Origin: Antennarius striatus
Lineage: Eukaryota; Chordata; Actinopteri; Lophiiformes; Antennariidae
Reading direction: 5' to 3'
Assembly: GCF_040054535.1 (NCBI RefSeq)
Contig: NC_090780.1
Location: forward strand, 18,290,001-18,354,000
DNA length: 64,000 nt
In this document: positions 37,401 through 49,637 of the stretch, one piece after another
Layout: the number at the start of each line of letters is the position of its first letter
Numbering within the stretch: the first letter of the stretch is position 1
Program-made: the position numbers and the translations under genes
The notes under the pieces: model-generated
Told to the model about the DNA's origin: nothing
Database searches by the model: none
What the model saw: only the letters and a program-made list of their open reading frames with translations

Positions 37401-40400
37401 GATCATCCTTATTTTGTGTGAGATGTTTCATAAACTCTGATCCACTTTGAGAGTTTAAGATTAAGAACGATAACACACTTATATGTACGGTATATTATAA
37501 ACATGAGGCCACAGCCAGCAGCTAGCACACACAATGGAAACAAGGAAATTACCCTCGTACCCTCAGCAGGGAGAGCCATTATATTTCCTACAACATTAAC
37601 AGACATGAGGACTTCAGGATGAATTTGAACTCACATTTTACTCGATCGTCTGATTGCTTGATTATTCTTTAGACAGAAAATTAAACTGCTGACAAGACAG
37701 TTTTACATCTTCAGACTCATGAAAGGATTTCAGCTTGGGAAAATATTTGTGAATACTTTAATGATAACATCCCAAAAACAAATTTAAACATCAGCATTCA
37801 CTCAGTTATTTTAGCAGTATTTATTTCTGTGCCTCTTTTATCAGGAAACACTCTATTGGCAAGGGAATGCCTCCGCTAAGGCGGTCCTGATGAGTGGAGT
37901 GAGATGTTCAGGAACTGAGCTGACTCTGGATCAGTGTCTGCATCATGGGAAACATGTCGACTGTCCTAAAGGAGGAGGCCGCTTAGCTGCTGGGGTCTCT
38001 TGTACTCATGGTGAGGATTAGCGTCTTTAAGGTAGTTTGGTTCATGTGAAATAACAAAGTAAATGAGTTCAAGGGTCTTCTATTGTGATTTGTTCCGTCT
38101 CCATCCCAGCGGCCCCAGACCTGGTCCTCAACGCAGAGGTTGTGGAGCAGACCACCTACCTGGAGGACAGACCCATGTATCTGCTGAAGTGCGCTCAGGA
38201 GGAGAACTGTCTGTCCACTACCGCTGAAGATGCTGACCCCGGCTCTTATCGCCGCCTTCTGCGATTTTCCTCCCAAATCCAAAACAACGGCCACTCAGAC
38301 TTCAGACCACGGGCGGCGTACCAGTCCTGGGTCTGGCATGAGTGTCACAGGTGGGACACAGTTAGTAGTTTGCTGCTTGTAATAGTGACTGTATGATAGC
38401 ACACAGGGAAACATGTCGTTCATGCTAAAATTAGCCAATTTAAAAGAATTCTCTCATGAAAGCATTTTGAAGGCATCAGATTTAAAATGGAAAATAACAA
38501 ATAACTGTGGAACTGCTCTAAAAATTGCCGTATCCCCAAAGGAGCTTTTCTCCTCTAATCTTGTTGAATTCCTGTTTGAAGTGACCACGGCTAAAAGTAT
38601 CCTTCCTTCATTTAGATTTGAACAGAATATTTCAACAGTGTGTTTTCCTCGTCCCACCCAGACATTACCACAGCATGGAAGTTTTCACCCACTATGACTT
38701 ACTGAATCTCAACGGCACGAAAGTCGCTGAAGGACACAAAGCCAGCTTCTGTCTGGAGGACACTCATTGCGATGAGGGTAAATAATAATGAATATATTTT
38801 TTTTACTTCCTGCTTTGTTTGGAATTATGCTCAAATCTCAAAATACCAAGTATGATTGAACAAAATTGTTTATTTGATTAAAACAAATCTGGATATAACT
38901 AGATTCTTAATGGCTTAATACAGAAACCTAAACCTCTCTGAATGCTAACAGGTATCCAGAAGAGGTATGCATGTGCTAACTTTGGAGCACAGGGAATCAC
39001 AGTCGGCTGCTCAGACACCTACAGACACGACATCGACTGTCAGTGGATCGACGTAACAGACCTGAAGCCCGGTGACTACATCTTCCAGGTATATTAAGTC
39101 TGCTTTTCCAGTTGTAGTACATGTAACACACATACACGCACATACTCTCTTGTAACATTGTCCCATTGTCTGCCAATACTTTTATAGATACAGATCAATT
39201 CATTCATTCTGTTTGTGTGTGCATTGAGAATTAAATATGAACGGTACATCTTTCCTCTTCCAGGTTGTGATCAATCCAAACTACGAGGTTGCAGAATCAG
39301 ATTACACCAACAACGTTATGAAGTGCCGCTCTCGGTACGACGGACAGCGGATATGGACGTACAACTGTGTCATAGGTGAGACCATTACCCTTAAAGATCA
39401 TGTGATCAATAGGGTTAAAATATTAACTGTACTTAATGATTAGTCGTTATCAAGAAAACATTTCAATTTGAAATTAAAGTTTTTTGAAGTTTATTTTTAT
39501 CTGACTGCAGAGAATTGGCCATCAAATTTTTGACATGAACACATTGTGTTACTTTCAACATTAATTGGGAGACGGATTTTAGACCATTTACCAGATTTAA
39601 AGGCCAGCATGCACACATTAAAATATTAGTCTGGACTTTTTCAGTCAAAATACAATGCCCTTATATAGTTCCCAAAAAAAAACCAGTGTTAGTGTAATTA
39701 TTAGAGTAAAATTCACAGCTTTTACACAATTTATGACATTCAAAACCAGTACTTTTCATGTTTGTATTTTTTAATTCCAATGCTCCAATCAAGCCCTGTT
39801 GTCCCTGGAACTGATCAAGCAACCAAAATAATGAGTCGATGCACCGGACAACAGGTCATTTAACTCACATCACTAAGTGTCATCTCAATGAGACGTACTA
39901 TTTCAAAATGACAAAAGAAAATAGTACTGTACATCTTCCTTTACCCTATACACATTTATGAATATTTTAATGTTGAAAAAGAAATCCTATTAGTGTTGTG
40001 TTCACACTGCCTCGCTGTCCTCCTTCAAGTTTACTCACTGTACTTACTTGAATGTCACCATTAGATCGACCAGGTTTACTTTTGTCAGTGATATAACGAA
40101 AACTCCACAATGTTTCCTGCGGATTGAAACTAAGGAGGATCTCTGGGGCTGTTTCCATGACAACCGTTTCACCAACAATGGTGAAAGTTGTTGTGTTTCG
40201 GCGTTTTGTTTCAACAAGAACATTTTTGGGGCATGAAAACGCAATCTTGTCAGAACATGTAAGTTTTTGAAAACACCACCGTAGTGTTGCCATGTGAACA
40301 GGTAATCCTGAAAATGATGACATCATAACTCGACTTCACACAATTCCTATTGTGGTTACTGCCTTACTTGCATCAAGAACATATAAAAAATAACGTTGGA

Positions 40401-41819
40401 CTGCAAGAATCGTTTCGACAGCATTGCTTGCTAACATAGAACATTAGAAAAAACAAAAATCTCCACTTTGAACAATAACACTGTGCTAACAGACCTGAAC
40501 GTTGATGGGATTGGTGACTCAGCGTCACTTGGCTTTTTGCCGAAGCTGAAATTTTTCAAAAGAAAATGTCATCTGAGTCCTACCAGTCCCATCACATGGT
40601 GAAGATTCACATTAACTTACATTTCATTGTATCTGTGTAATCAAAAAAATTCATATTGCCTTTGGTGTGATGGCAGCACTCTGCCTGGCAATAAAACAAA
40701 GGTAGTTGTGAGTTCATTAAATGAAGGTATTAAAACAACTCTCATATAACTTTCTTAAAAATAAAGTTATAAAATGAAAGCATCTAAAAGTAGTTGTTCA
40801 GCATAACACTGCTGTTGCAGGTGTTTTTACTGTGTCATTACTAATACTGTTTAGAGTTACATACGTAACTGGTGAGGTGTGTCCATGGCTCTATATCACA
40901 CTTCTCATGTGCAGATGGGCACTCCGTATGACAATCTGTGTGTTGCTGCAGTGTTTGATTTTATGGAATTGTTGAACCAAATCCAGAAGAATAAATAGTT
41001 ATTGAGCTAAAACTGATTCATGACTCACATAGATTCTGCATCAAACCCTGCTTCACCTGAAACAAAGACTCATTTTCCTGCTTGACCAATCAACACTCTG
41101 TAAAGATGCTTAAGTTTTGAAACAACGTGCAATCAAACAAACTGAGCTTCTTCCGTTTTCTCCAGTGCCCTTTGTGTTTTGACGTATATCAAATGATAAT
41201 GTCCAAAGGTTTGACGACTGAGCCAAGGCTTGAAGTTGCAATTGGTTCAGAGTCTCGTTGATGGAGATTTTAACAGGGTAAATGTTGTGTACGTGTAGCC
41301 CTCCATTCTCTCAGGCTGTTCTTTCGTCACTTTGTTGTTGATCTTTAATGATCACTTAGTAGTTTGTGGTCACTCCAGACCCTCAATGGAGACAGACACA
41401 GACCTCTTTTGGATCTCTGTGTAGAAAAGGGGACAACTGTTAGACATTAATTCATATTCTAACATGATATAAAATGAAGCTTGCAAAAGTTAAGTGATGG
41501 GAAATGTTAAACAGTGGGCTCTCACTTTACTTTCAGTAACTTACACATTATGTTTTCATATTAGTGATCATTAGTGATCACCTCCACATATCAAGGCCAC
41601 ATTGTCAGCACAGCTCGTTCAAGACTGTGTAATTTTACCAACAATACAGTTTTAAGCTTTGACTAGTTTGATTAAGGGATCAGTATTTTATTCTTATTTT
41701 ATTTCAGTAATTCTCTTCTTTTCATCCACCTCCTGTCTGTTTTCACAGGCGGCTCTATGAGTTCAGACACAGATGCATCCTTCCCTGGATTGCTCACCAA
41801 CCAACTTTCACAAAGGTAG
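19419..41819 (+). CDS. loxl2: Lysyl oxidase-like 2 (LOXL2)
   Basis: Secreted copper amine oxidase that oxidises peptidyl lysine in collagen and elastin to start cross-links. Coding exons: 19419-19701, 21520-21692, 31191-31399, 33005-33221, 33753-33936, 35449-35600, 35683-35850, 37845-38010, 38110-38350, 38662-38777, 38952-39088, 39264-39375, 41749-41819. The sum is 2229 nt, 742 aa (human LOXL2 774). An N-terminal signal peptide (about 1-24) is followed by four SRCR domains (about 30-133, 153-290, 297-400, 407-515) and the oxidase domain (about 520-742). Copper ligands are H597, H599 and H601 in CHRHYHSM. The lysine tyrosylquinone pair is K624 (GHKASFCLE) and Y660 (DTYRHDIDC), with the same 36-residue spacing as human K653/Y689. 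The C-terminus [11 protein letters not shown] resembles LOXL2 (GLLNNQLSPQ), not LOXL3 or LOXL4. Fish may carry two copies; which one this is cannot be told here. Confidence 0.93.
19738..19780 (+). repeat. Fragment of a ubiquitous fish repeat ('ACTTTATTGATCCC')
   Basis: AATCAGAATACTTTATTGAT followed by CCCAGAGG matches the 3' end often seen on fish interspersed repeats. A second copy lies in reverse orientation at 47775-47817. Family name uncertain. Confidence 0.5.
20850..20935 (+). repeat. Interspersed-repeat fragment (fish LINE-like 3' region)
   Basis: CCGCTTCTTCCGTTTTGCTG, GGTCACGGGTGTTGCTGGA and CTATGGGCGAGAGGCAGGG occur in the order of a very common fish repeat. Related end sequence (GGGATAGGCTCCAGC) is at 47575-47625. 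Assignment to a class is from memory. Confidence 0.55.
22777..22826. repeat. Inverted repeat, 21-bp arms, 8-nt loop
   Basis: Arms 22777-22797 and 22806-22826 pair with a single mismatch around the loop CATGCTAG. The left arm begins CAGGGACCCATTGG. It may be the inner part of a small hairpin transposable element. Confidence 0.85.
27198..27230. repeat. Perfect inverted repeat, 13-bp arms
   Basis: TGACTGACGATGC (27198-27210) and GCATCGTCAGTCA (27218-27230) are exact reverse complements around the 7-base spacer AATTATG. Confidence 0.95.
31400..33004 (+). other. loxl2 intron
   Basis: GT-AG intron; no RNA gene or repeat family recognised. Confidence 0.7.
33222..33752 (+). other. loxl2 intron
   Basis: GT-AG intron between the second and third SRCR regions; ends TGTTTCCATAG. 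Nothing else recognised. Confidence 0.7.
33937..35448 (+). other. loxl2 intron
   Basis: GT-AG intron with several T-rich runs. No supported nested exon. Confidence 0.7.
35851..37844 (+). other. loxl2 intron
   Basis: GT-AG intron inside the fourth SRCR domain, ending TCTTTTATCAG. Nothing recognised. Confidence 0.7.
39376..41748 (+). other. Last loxl2 intron
   Basis: GT-AG intron before the final 23-codon exon. Bases about 39990-40330 look like a decayed non-autonomous DNA transposon (TGTTCACACTGCC near one end and GCCATGTGAACAGG near the other, an imperfect inverted pairing of a GTTCAC/GTGAAC theme). Confidence 0.5.
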
Positions 41820-42858
41820 ACCCACGATGGACATCAATGGACGGACGTTAGGAGGTGCAGAATGAAAATCAACAACCACTAGAGGGAGCTAGACTGCTCC
41901 TTTGAGCAGTTCTGGATCCCTAAAACGAGGACTCAAGTGGTACAATGGACAAAATTTCAACGGGAAAATGAGCTATTTTCCAACTTTACTTACAACATTT
42001 AACGCTATGAAACTTTTTAAGAATTGCTTTTTGTCCTCATGTCTTCATTAGTGAAATGAAGGTTTTCACTTGGTGCTTGTTATGTGAGGTTTCTGGGAGA
42101 GTTCAGTCCAAAAGGCATATAAAATTTGACTTATCCAAGTTTTAAGACTCCTAGAGCATAAAACTCAAACCAAAAGAAATGTATTGTCTCGATTTGGTCA
42201 GGATGGATGAAAACTGACTAGTAAATCTGGTCAATTTGTATAACCTAATCGTCCCAAAAATATCTGAGTGGAGGGGAGGTTAAGTCACAGTTGCTTCTGC
42301 AGTTACACACTTGAACTAAAGACTGAAAACAATGTATAAAGTTAATAAAAGTATCTTAAAATAACAGAATATAAAGGAAACAATTGCTGCTTTTATGGAG
42401 GCTATTTCTAACTTTCTACAAGGGATGGCAGCGTGCACCAAAAACTGTAATTGGATTTATTTTTTACATTGTCTATTAGTTTCATATTAAAAACTTTAGG
42501 ACATGAAAAATTCAAGCTGAGCTCACATCTGAAATTGTTATATTTATTGATTTTCTTTTGTTTACTTTATGAGACACATTTCCATGTTCATGATCCCCTT
42601 GGTCTCTATCTCCATGTCTTAGTTTTGTTACATGATTGTCAGGGACTGTTACCATTATGATGTACTGTAAAAGCCAGACGTGTATGTGAAAATGCCGCCT
42701 TGTTGTCTTGTAAATTATTTTTAATGTAAGACTGAAAGATCCTTCATTTTAAAAAGGGTACTTAATGCCTGCTACCTGACTGTGTTCATGTTGCATGCAT
42801 GGGTAAATGTGGATGAGCATTACATTTTTTTAAATAAAAAGTTCAAAGCAGATCCCCA
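41820..42858 (+). terminator. loxl2: loxl2 3' UTR and poly(A) signals
   Basis: AATAAA at 42344-42349 and a stronger AAATAAAAA context at 42833-42838 would give 3' UTRs of about 0.55 or 1.0 kb. Confidence 0.6.
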
Positions 42859-43339
42859 TGTTCATCATGAACTTTTTGTGTCCCATTAAGGTTAAAGGAG
42901 GGTATATTGTTCTTCTCTTTTCTGTACGTATGTATGTCCATAAATAACAGAAGTTGATCGTTCGTCCACATCTCCTTAAAAACTGCTGGACGTACTTAGA
43001 TGTGAATCCCATAACTGCTTTCCTCTATTAGCATGTTATCTTAATGAATTGACATTGTAATGCTTTTTTTTTTCAACCTTCTTTTTTTTTATGTTTAAAA
43101 GGGTTTTCAATTGATGCATAAAAATAGGAATTCACAGAGCTCAGAAAAGGACCCAACCCAAACTTTTTTCCTGTCAAGAAAATGTGTAGAACCCAAGCTG
43201 ATTTTAACAAAACATTCATTTTCAACCAATCAAAGAAAGCCAAGTAGAAGGTACTTATTATAAGGACTCTTGATGTCTAAACTTTATCACTGGTGTTAGT
43301 GTGTTCACCTACATAAGCTGACAGGGTTAGCAACTCCAT
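42859..43339. other. Convergent intergenic spacer loxl2 / r3hcc1
   Basis: Less than 500 bases separate the likely loxl2 poly(A) site from the r3hcc1 stop. It must hold the r3hcc1 3' UTR; no canonical minus-strand AATAAA was seen, so the end of that transcript is unknown. Confidence 0.5.
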
Positions 43340-45748
43340 TTAATATCGCTGCACTCTGCCTCTCCCCTGCAACCCCAGGGCTCTGGTGACCATTCGCTGG
43401 GCAACAGCACAATCTGTCCTGGGACGTTCCTTCACAGGCTGGATAAACTCTAGAATAGAGCACAGGAACATCCAGTCAAGAACTAAAAACATTTTTCCAA
43501 GACTTGCCAGTACAGAAACATAGAGGGCTTGAATAAATACAATGAATCACTTACCAGCTGATCTAATGGCCTTGACTTTAGCTTTTTTACTCCCTTCGAC
43601 GAGTGGTCTTACCTTCAGCGATGGATGGCAGATGGAGAGTGCATGGGTCGCTGCAGACAAGATTGCGATACATCAGCATATTTTTAACCCAGTAGTATTT
43701 TAATCCCAGCACCATGTTTAAGATGTAGCGGGACTCTCACCTGCAGACTCACTGGAGAAAACCCCCAGAGCATGTGTGTTGTCCACCCAGCTGATCTTCA
43801 TGCCACTATCACTGAGACAGACAAGAAAGAGCTTCATGAACTGGGCAGCCAGATCAAACAAATGAGATTGTTTTGATTCACTTAGATCTGACAAAATCTG
43901 GATGTTTTTTCCAGAGAAAAGACAAAAAAAATCTGAACTACAGCTTTGACAAATTTCATGAAGGAAGAAACATAAACTTAAAGAATTCCTTTATCTGACA
44001 GATCTATACACGTGTTTCTAATCTCACTGCTCCCACCTGTACTCTGCAAAAGCATCCAGGAGATCCTCCGTTTTGAACAAGGGTGGGAAGTCATAGATCT
44101 CGATCACGTGGGGAAAATCCTCTGCGCTGATATTGGTGCACAGAGTCAAATACATGGAGTAGTCGTTGTGAACATGCTCAATGGAAACAGTTACTGGCTC
44201 CTTTAGATGTGCCTTGATCTGACAAAACAAACACAAGATAAGTCACAATTTGTGGGGTCAAATGTTCATTGACTCATTATGAAAACTGCAAGCGGGCATA
44301 CCTCTTCAGTTACATCCCTGTATGACAAGCTCGCAACATCGTGCTTGTCTTTCTCATCCTTCTCCAGAGTCATGTCAGCAAAGGAGGACACAGTGTGGTT
44401 AATCACTTGGGACTCGGGTTCATTCAGTGGCAGCACTTCAGGACAAAGCACTGGACTGTCAGCAGCATGGTTCAGGATATGATCCGTTACACTGGGAGGA
44501 CATTCCTCTCTGCAGCTGGATGAGGATTCTGTGCTTTCTGTAGTTTCAGGACAGGAACAAGAGTCTGGCGAAGGACTGATGTGGCCAAAGCTACATGAAT
44601 CTGGAGACAACTCTTTGTCTCCTGTAAGTCCTTGTGGGTTATCCAAGTGCAGCCTCTCCCGAGCAGCTCGTGGCATGTAAAGGGGCTTATCTGGCCTTTT
44701 AGGTCCTCGGCTTCGTGACGGGATTGAAGATTTAGGTTTGGCCTTGCTTTCGGCCTCCCGACATCTGGGGGTCCCGGCACACGAGCTGTCATTGTTCTCC
44801 AAGTCATTGTCTTTCTCTATGTCACCCCTACAAGAAAAAGAAAATTATAAGAACACACTTAACTTATTACTATGAAAAAGCAGTCTACGGAAATGTATAC
44901 TACAACTCTACATGACTGCATAAGGTGTCCATGCTGTCACATTCTCAGGTTTTCAACGGGGTTTAGGTCAGATCTCCATCATTGGACCCAGCCGATTTCT
45001 CATTGTTTTGGCATATACAGTACCATACGATTACAGGCTCCTGCAATCTGCTACAGTGGGGGCTGGTGAGAACCTCTTTCTATGGTCCAGCAGGTAGGTA
45101 TGCCAGTCCTGATTCTAGGCTGTTGCACGTAGTTAGACACGTCACAGGAGGTCTACCTTCATTCCTCTGGCTGCATTATACTGGCATAAACACAATATTG
45201 CATAATAAGCATTCACTGCCCAGGCAACTTGTCTGCTGGACTGCAGACAACGTCAGGCTCCAGCATGACAATATAATACAGTGGTTGTGTTACCTTGCAG
45301 ATATAATTTTCTCCCTGATCTCCATGCATTTTTACAAGGCGGTTTAGTTGAAGAAATTACCATAATAATCACATATGAATAAACAGTGGGTTTACAAAGT
45401 TCTTGGATGTTTTTAATAGAGGTTCAGTACCTGAGTTCAGAATGGCAGACCACCACCCTACGACAGGACTTCTCTCCCACTGAGAAGGTGGAGAACTCCG
45501 GCAGGTCCTCCACATGACTGTGGATCAGGTACCGCAGTCTGCTCGGCAGTGGGGGGAACAGCAGCACGCTGGACACAGACAGCCAATGTTTTCTATCAGT
45601 GTAGAAGCAATGCCCTCCTTATTTCAATGTAATCAAGTTCAGAGCCTTACCAATTACGGGTTCCTTTCTGCTGGTACGTTTCCAACTCATCCTTGACATA
45701 ATGGATGAACTGACATTCTTGCTTTGGAAGATAACATTTATATTCCAT
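43340..45748 (-). CDS. r3hcc1: R3H domain and coiled-coil containing protein 1
   Basis: Poorly characterised putative nucleic-acid-binding protein; the gene lies next to LOXL2 in human too. Exons in transcript order: 45748-45651, 45568-45431, 44827-44302, 44218-44037, 43811-43741, 43650-43555, 43449-43340. The sum is 1221 nt, 406 aa (human about 440). Exons 1-2 hold the R3H-like region ([19 protein letters not shown], then [18 protein letters not shown]), matching human [17 protein letters not shown]. The large third exon is a low-complexity, Ser/Glu-rich linker with [17 protein letters not shown], a segment also found in human. The C-terminal half has [20 protein letters not shown] and [11 protein letters not shown], an RRM-like fold in the family, and ends [15 protein letters not shown] 45748 is the first in-frame ATG. 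Confidence 0.9.
44850..45360 (-). mobile_element. Decayed Tc1/mariner-like transposon remnant (tentative)
   Basis: Within the r3hcc1 intron between exons 2 and 3. On the minus strand, 44969 down to 44943 reads DLNPVENLR, the motif around the last catalytic acid of Tc1-type transposases (SPDLNPIENLW). Stops flank it in all frames, so it is dead. Element borders are not visible; the span is only the repeat-like part of the intron. Confidence 0.35.
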
Positions 45749-46099
45749 CGAGAGAGAAAAAGGAAATCCAGAGCGGAAAAAAACCACAGATCCTGTGGGC
45801 AGCGTGGTAAAATTAGCTAACTCGATATTAATGTGTAATAACCGCACATCTAGTCCTTCATGAGAAAGAAAAGTTAAATGAATGAATAACGCTAGCTAAG
45901 CGTGAACTGACTGACATTTGAGCCTGAGTGTTTTTATTAAATATACAGGAGTTCGAAGCGAGAGGCAGAGAGTTTGCTAGTTGTGATGCAGTTTGATTTA
46001 CTACTGAACACAAACAACTTTAGCTAAACGTTTGGCAGTCACATTACGTAAATCAGTATCAAGTCTGCTAAGAGGACTTACCCTTACTGCTAACGTGTA

Positions 46100-46405
46100 C
46101 TGTTGGGCTTGTTTATATGATGATGTGCTCACACACCCTCCATTCGTAGCGGCAGCCGGAAGCTATGTGGTTAGCCGTTTAGCTAGCCACCGGAAGATAC
46201 GTTACGAATCTTACTATGGTGAAAACACGACGCACCACGGTTAGGCTCTGATTGGTCAGCTTGACGCTATAATGTTAGATATTTGCTTTACTATTGGTTG
46301 AACTCTGGTTTTCTTAGGGATGGTGTAGTTCTGAATATTTATTGGTTAGATTTAGTTGTAACGAGTAATGATTGGTTCGGGCGTTAACGCCATAAGCCAA
46401 TCATA
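46100..46405 (-). promoter_or_regulatory. r3hcc1: r3hcc1 upstream region with five CCAAT boxes
   Basis: ATTGG (CCAAT on the minus strand) occurs at 46251, 46293, 46341 and 46371, and CCAAT on the plus strand at 46397-46401, all within 151 bases upstream of r3hcc1. Spacings of 42, 48 and 30 bases suit several NF-Y complexes. The transcription start is probably between 45850 and 46200. Confidence 0.5.
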
Positions 46406-46488
46406 ATTAGACAATAGTTAGCCTTACTGTCACCATAGTGGGATTCATCCCCGCTCTCCGGGAAAAAATGGTTTCGGTTTTGTTCTTT

Positions 46489-46549
46489 TATTCATTCATT
46501 CATTCATTCATTCATTCATTCATTCATTCATTCATTCATTCATTCATTT
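46489..46549. repeat. (ATTC)n microsatellite
   Basis: About 15 perfect ATTC units, directly upstream of the r3hcc1 CCAAT cluster. Confidence 0.97.
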
Positions 46550-47489
46550 TCATGTACTGTATTCTGTCTTATTTCTTAAAAACAAAGATAGCAAAAATCA
46601 GAAAAGTTTCAGAAATTTTCACAAAAAAGACCCCAAAATTATTTATTTAAATATTGAGTAACTCGAAAATTCTTTACAACTTCCCACATTTTGGAGAAAA
46701 GTCGTTGGAAAATGAAGACTTTTTAAAAAAATTTTTTTTTTACCTAATACAATTTAAAACTTCCTACAGATATTTTTGTTTTATGTTGTTTCTTTTGTTT
46801 CAAACCCGTTTTGTACATTTGAGTTTTGTGAGTGAGCTTTTCATTGATATCCATGTTATTCACTAAGAAATTCACTCACAATGTAAAAAAGGTAAAGAAA
46901 GTGGAAAATAAAAATGGGTAGATTTACACAAATATTTTTCACTAGGGAAATTATGGTCCAAACATCCACCCTAATATCACCCTTCAGGGATCATACTAGT
47001 TAGCATCTGTTTTAATTTATCAAAAACTAAATACTATTTTTGGAACCTGCTGACCACATATTATTTACTTCCTTTACCTCATGACGTCGCTGAAGCTGGA
47101 AGGAAAGGTTGCCATCAAACTGATGGTTTCTTGCAGATGTGTTTTGCACAAAGCAACATTTGGTGAATCCAGGTATGATGCAGATTCAGGATTACTTTTA
47201 CCAGGTGTGAGATAAGGAGCATTGATTTGTTTTCCATGATCATTAAGTATATTAAAATGCATTAACTAACGGGTAGAAACATGGGAGTCACCAAAGAGCT
47301 GCTGAAATTAATTTGGCATGAGGCTCAACAGTTTAACTGTAAAATATATGCATTAAATAATTTCTATAGACTTACATTCTTTGTGAAAATATATTTTTAA
47401 ATGAATAAATCCTAACTCCATGCTTTTCAATGGTTGATGATAAACAGCCGTTCTACAATTTTTGTCATAACTTGGAACATGCCTTCAGG

Positions 47490-47645
47490 TTTATTGGCCG
47501 GTCCCAAATTGATGCAGTGTGTGTGCGTGTTTGTCCGTGTCTGTGTGGCTTCGCAGTGCACTGGCGTCGCACCCGGAGTTTCCCCCGCCGGGATAGGCTC
47601 CAGCTCCCCGCCACAACGGATGCAGCAGTAGAAAATTAATGAATG
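47490..47645 (+). repeat. Fish interspersed repeat, 3' end
   Basis: GTGCACTGGCGTCGCACCC, then GCCGGGATAGGCTCCAGC and a tail reading GAAAATTAATGAATGAATAA, the usual end of a common fish repeat (GGGATAGGCTCCAGC ... GAAAATGAATGAATGA). Class not certain. Confidence 0.6.
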
Positions 47646-47774
47646 AATAACCTGGAACATTCTTTCCAGTTTTAAGTAATTGTGACGGTGGTGATAGCAG
47701 AGGTAACCCAATGAGTTAATTCTAGTTAACATTAATAGTGCAGTACAGTAACATTACTAGTCTAGCAATTTGCA

Positions 47775-47817
47775 ATTTCCTCCGGGATTAATAAAGTATA
47801 TATCTATCTATCTATCA
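47775..47817 (-). repeat. Fish repeat end with (ATCT)n tail
   Basis: TTTCCTCCGGGATTAATAAA, then GTATAT and four ATCT units. It is the reverse complement counterpart of the fragment at 19738-19780. Confidence 0.55.
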
Positions 47818-47889
47818 GCAAAAGTCTCAATCCTTAATATCATCAGATACACAAAGGTCAAACACAGGGGAGCACAACAGAATTGAGGA

Positions 47890-48731
47890 AAATGCAATTT
47901 ATTTGGATAAAACAAAACAGTATTTGTAAGAAAAGTACATCAGTTGTATCAAACACTAATATTAGCAATCATTTGTGGAATTTAATGTATTTCAGGTTTC
48001 TTTGAGCTTATAATAATGACAAGATGACATTTCGAATACAGGTAGTGGATCCTAGGACTGCCCATCATCGTGTGACAGATTTAGTGCATACAATAACACA
48101 TAAATGACAGGAATAAAATGAACTAAACATTATTATTTTGGAATAGGAGTAAACATGTTTTATTTATGAAGTCACAAAAACTAGTTAACTCTAATAGGTT
48201 CCACAAAACATATCCCCTCCCACCCCCCCAAAAAGTGTGTGATTTTGTTATATGCAAAGCAATATTCAAGTCAAATGACTTGTATTTATCACGGTGGAAA
48301 GTTTAATTGAACACAATGGCACTGTTCACCAGTCTTGATCAATTAGGACCTGATTTAGACAATGTACACCATATAAAAAGACAAAGAAATACACATTTTA
48401 GGGGGAGAAGCAAACATTACAGTACTTATAAATAACAGAAAAGGATCATATTAAAATTATATACAGTACATCCATTCAGGTGAAGCAATGTCTGAAAACA
48501 TGCCGCCAGACAGAAGAGGGGTATCTAGTCAAAGAAAGACAAAAATTCTTTTAACACTCATAATGAAAATAAATTAAAAATAATCAAGATTAATGTGACC
48601 GTAGCTAAAAAATGAGCATCAGCCTACGTTTGTAAATAATGGCAAAAATATTAGGATGTACTCCCAAACATTTCAGTGAATGTAAAACTTCATTAAAAAC
48701 ACATTATAATAGCCACATACCAAAAGTTTCT
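47890..48731 (-). terminator. golga7: golga7 3' UTR with candidate poly(A) signals
   Basis: Minus-strand AATAAA motifs occur near 47898 and 48160 (TTTATT on the given strand). A donor-like gtatgt 14 bases past the stop could mark an intron in the 3' UTR. The true end is uncertain. Confidence 0.4.
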
Positions 48732-49558
48732 TTATCTTCCGGAGCCAATACTTCTGTCTTCGAAAATTGTGATTTCAACCTTTAAAAAAAGCCAATTAAG
48801 GAAAACAGATACTATATGAACATTTTCTTATTTAATTATCTATTTCTTGTTCTAAGGATACACACTGTTACAACACGTCAAAATTTTATTTTAAATTTTG
48901 TAATGAAAAAAAAAATATGGCTGACCCTTAAAATACAACTTTAAAAAAGGCAGAAAGTAGTTGACCAACATCATTTTGTGACAATGTCGAATTAATATTT
49001 GGTCTGTGCAGAAACAACAAAGAGATAGAATAATAGATAAATTGTTCTGGTGAAGGATACAACTCTGAGACCTCTCTCTATGGGGTCAGTCAGTAGCAGG
49101 CCCCTGGGAGCATACACCTTCTCATTCTGGTCCTTAATATATCTGGCAATCTTCTTTAACACCTGAACAGACAGAAAATCACATTTAAACCACTTGACCA
49201 CCCTGTGGAGTCAATATGATCAGCTCATGAACCAATAGGATACAGTTCTCATATTTTAAAAAAGTCATGGGATCCAACAAATCTCGTTGATCTTTACCAT
49301 TTTGTTTAGCAGATGCACTGAAGCAGAAAGAACACTTTTTTGAGAAAATATTGCAAAAATGGTAACTATCCAACCACAATGACAATTTAACTGTAATTTT
49401 ACCTTTTCATAGTGAGTCTCCATACAGAGGAAGATTGTATAGGCAGTGAGACAAGCCAGGCAACCCTCTAAATAAGACTTTCCTCCAAGCTTCTCTGCCT
49501 CTGCATAAAGGTTGTTCAAAGCCTGAATGGTCTCCTCAAACTGTTGCTTATCAATCTA

Positions 49559-49637
<79 letters not shown>

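Larger units (their letters stand above)
46550..47880. other. r3hcc1-golga7 intergenic region
   Basis: AT-rich. Contains the repeat fragments at 47490-47645 and 47775-47817. No supported exon. Confidence 0.6.
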
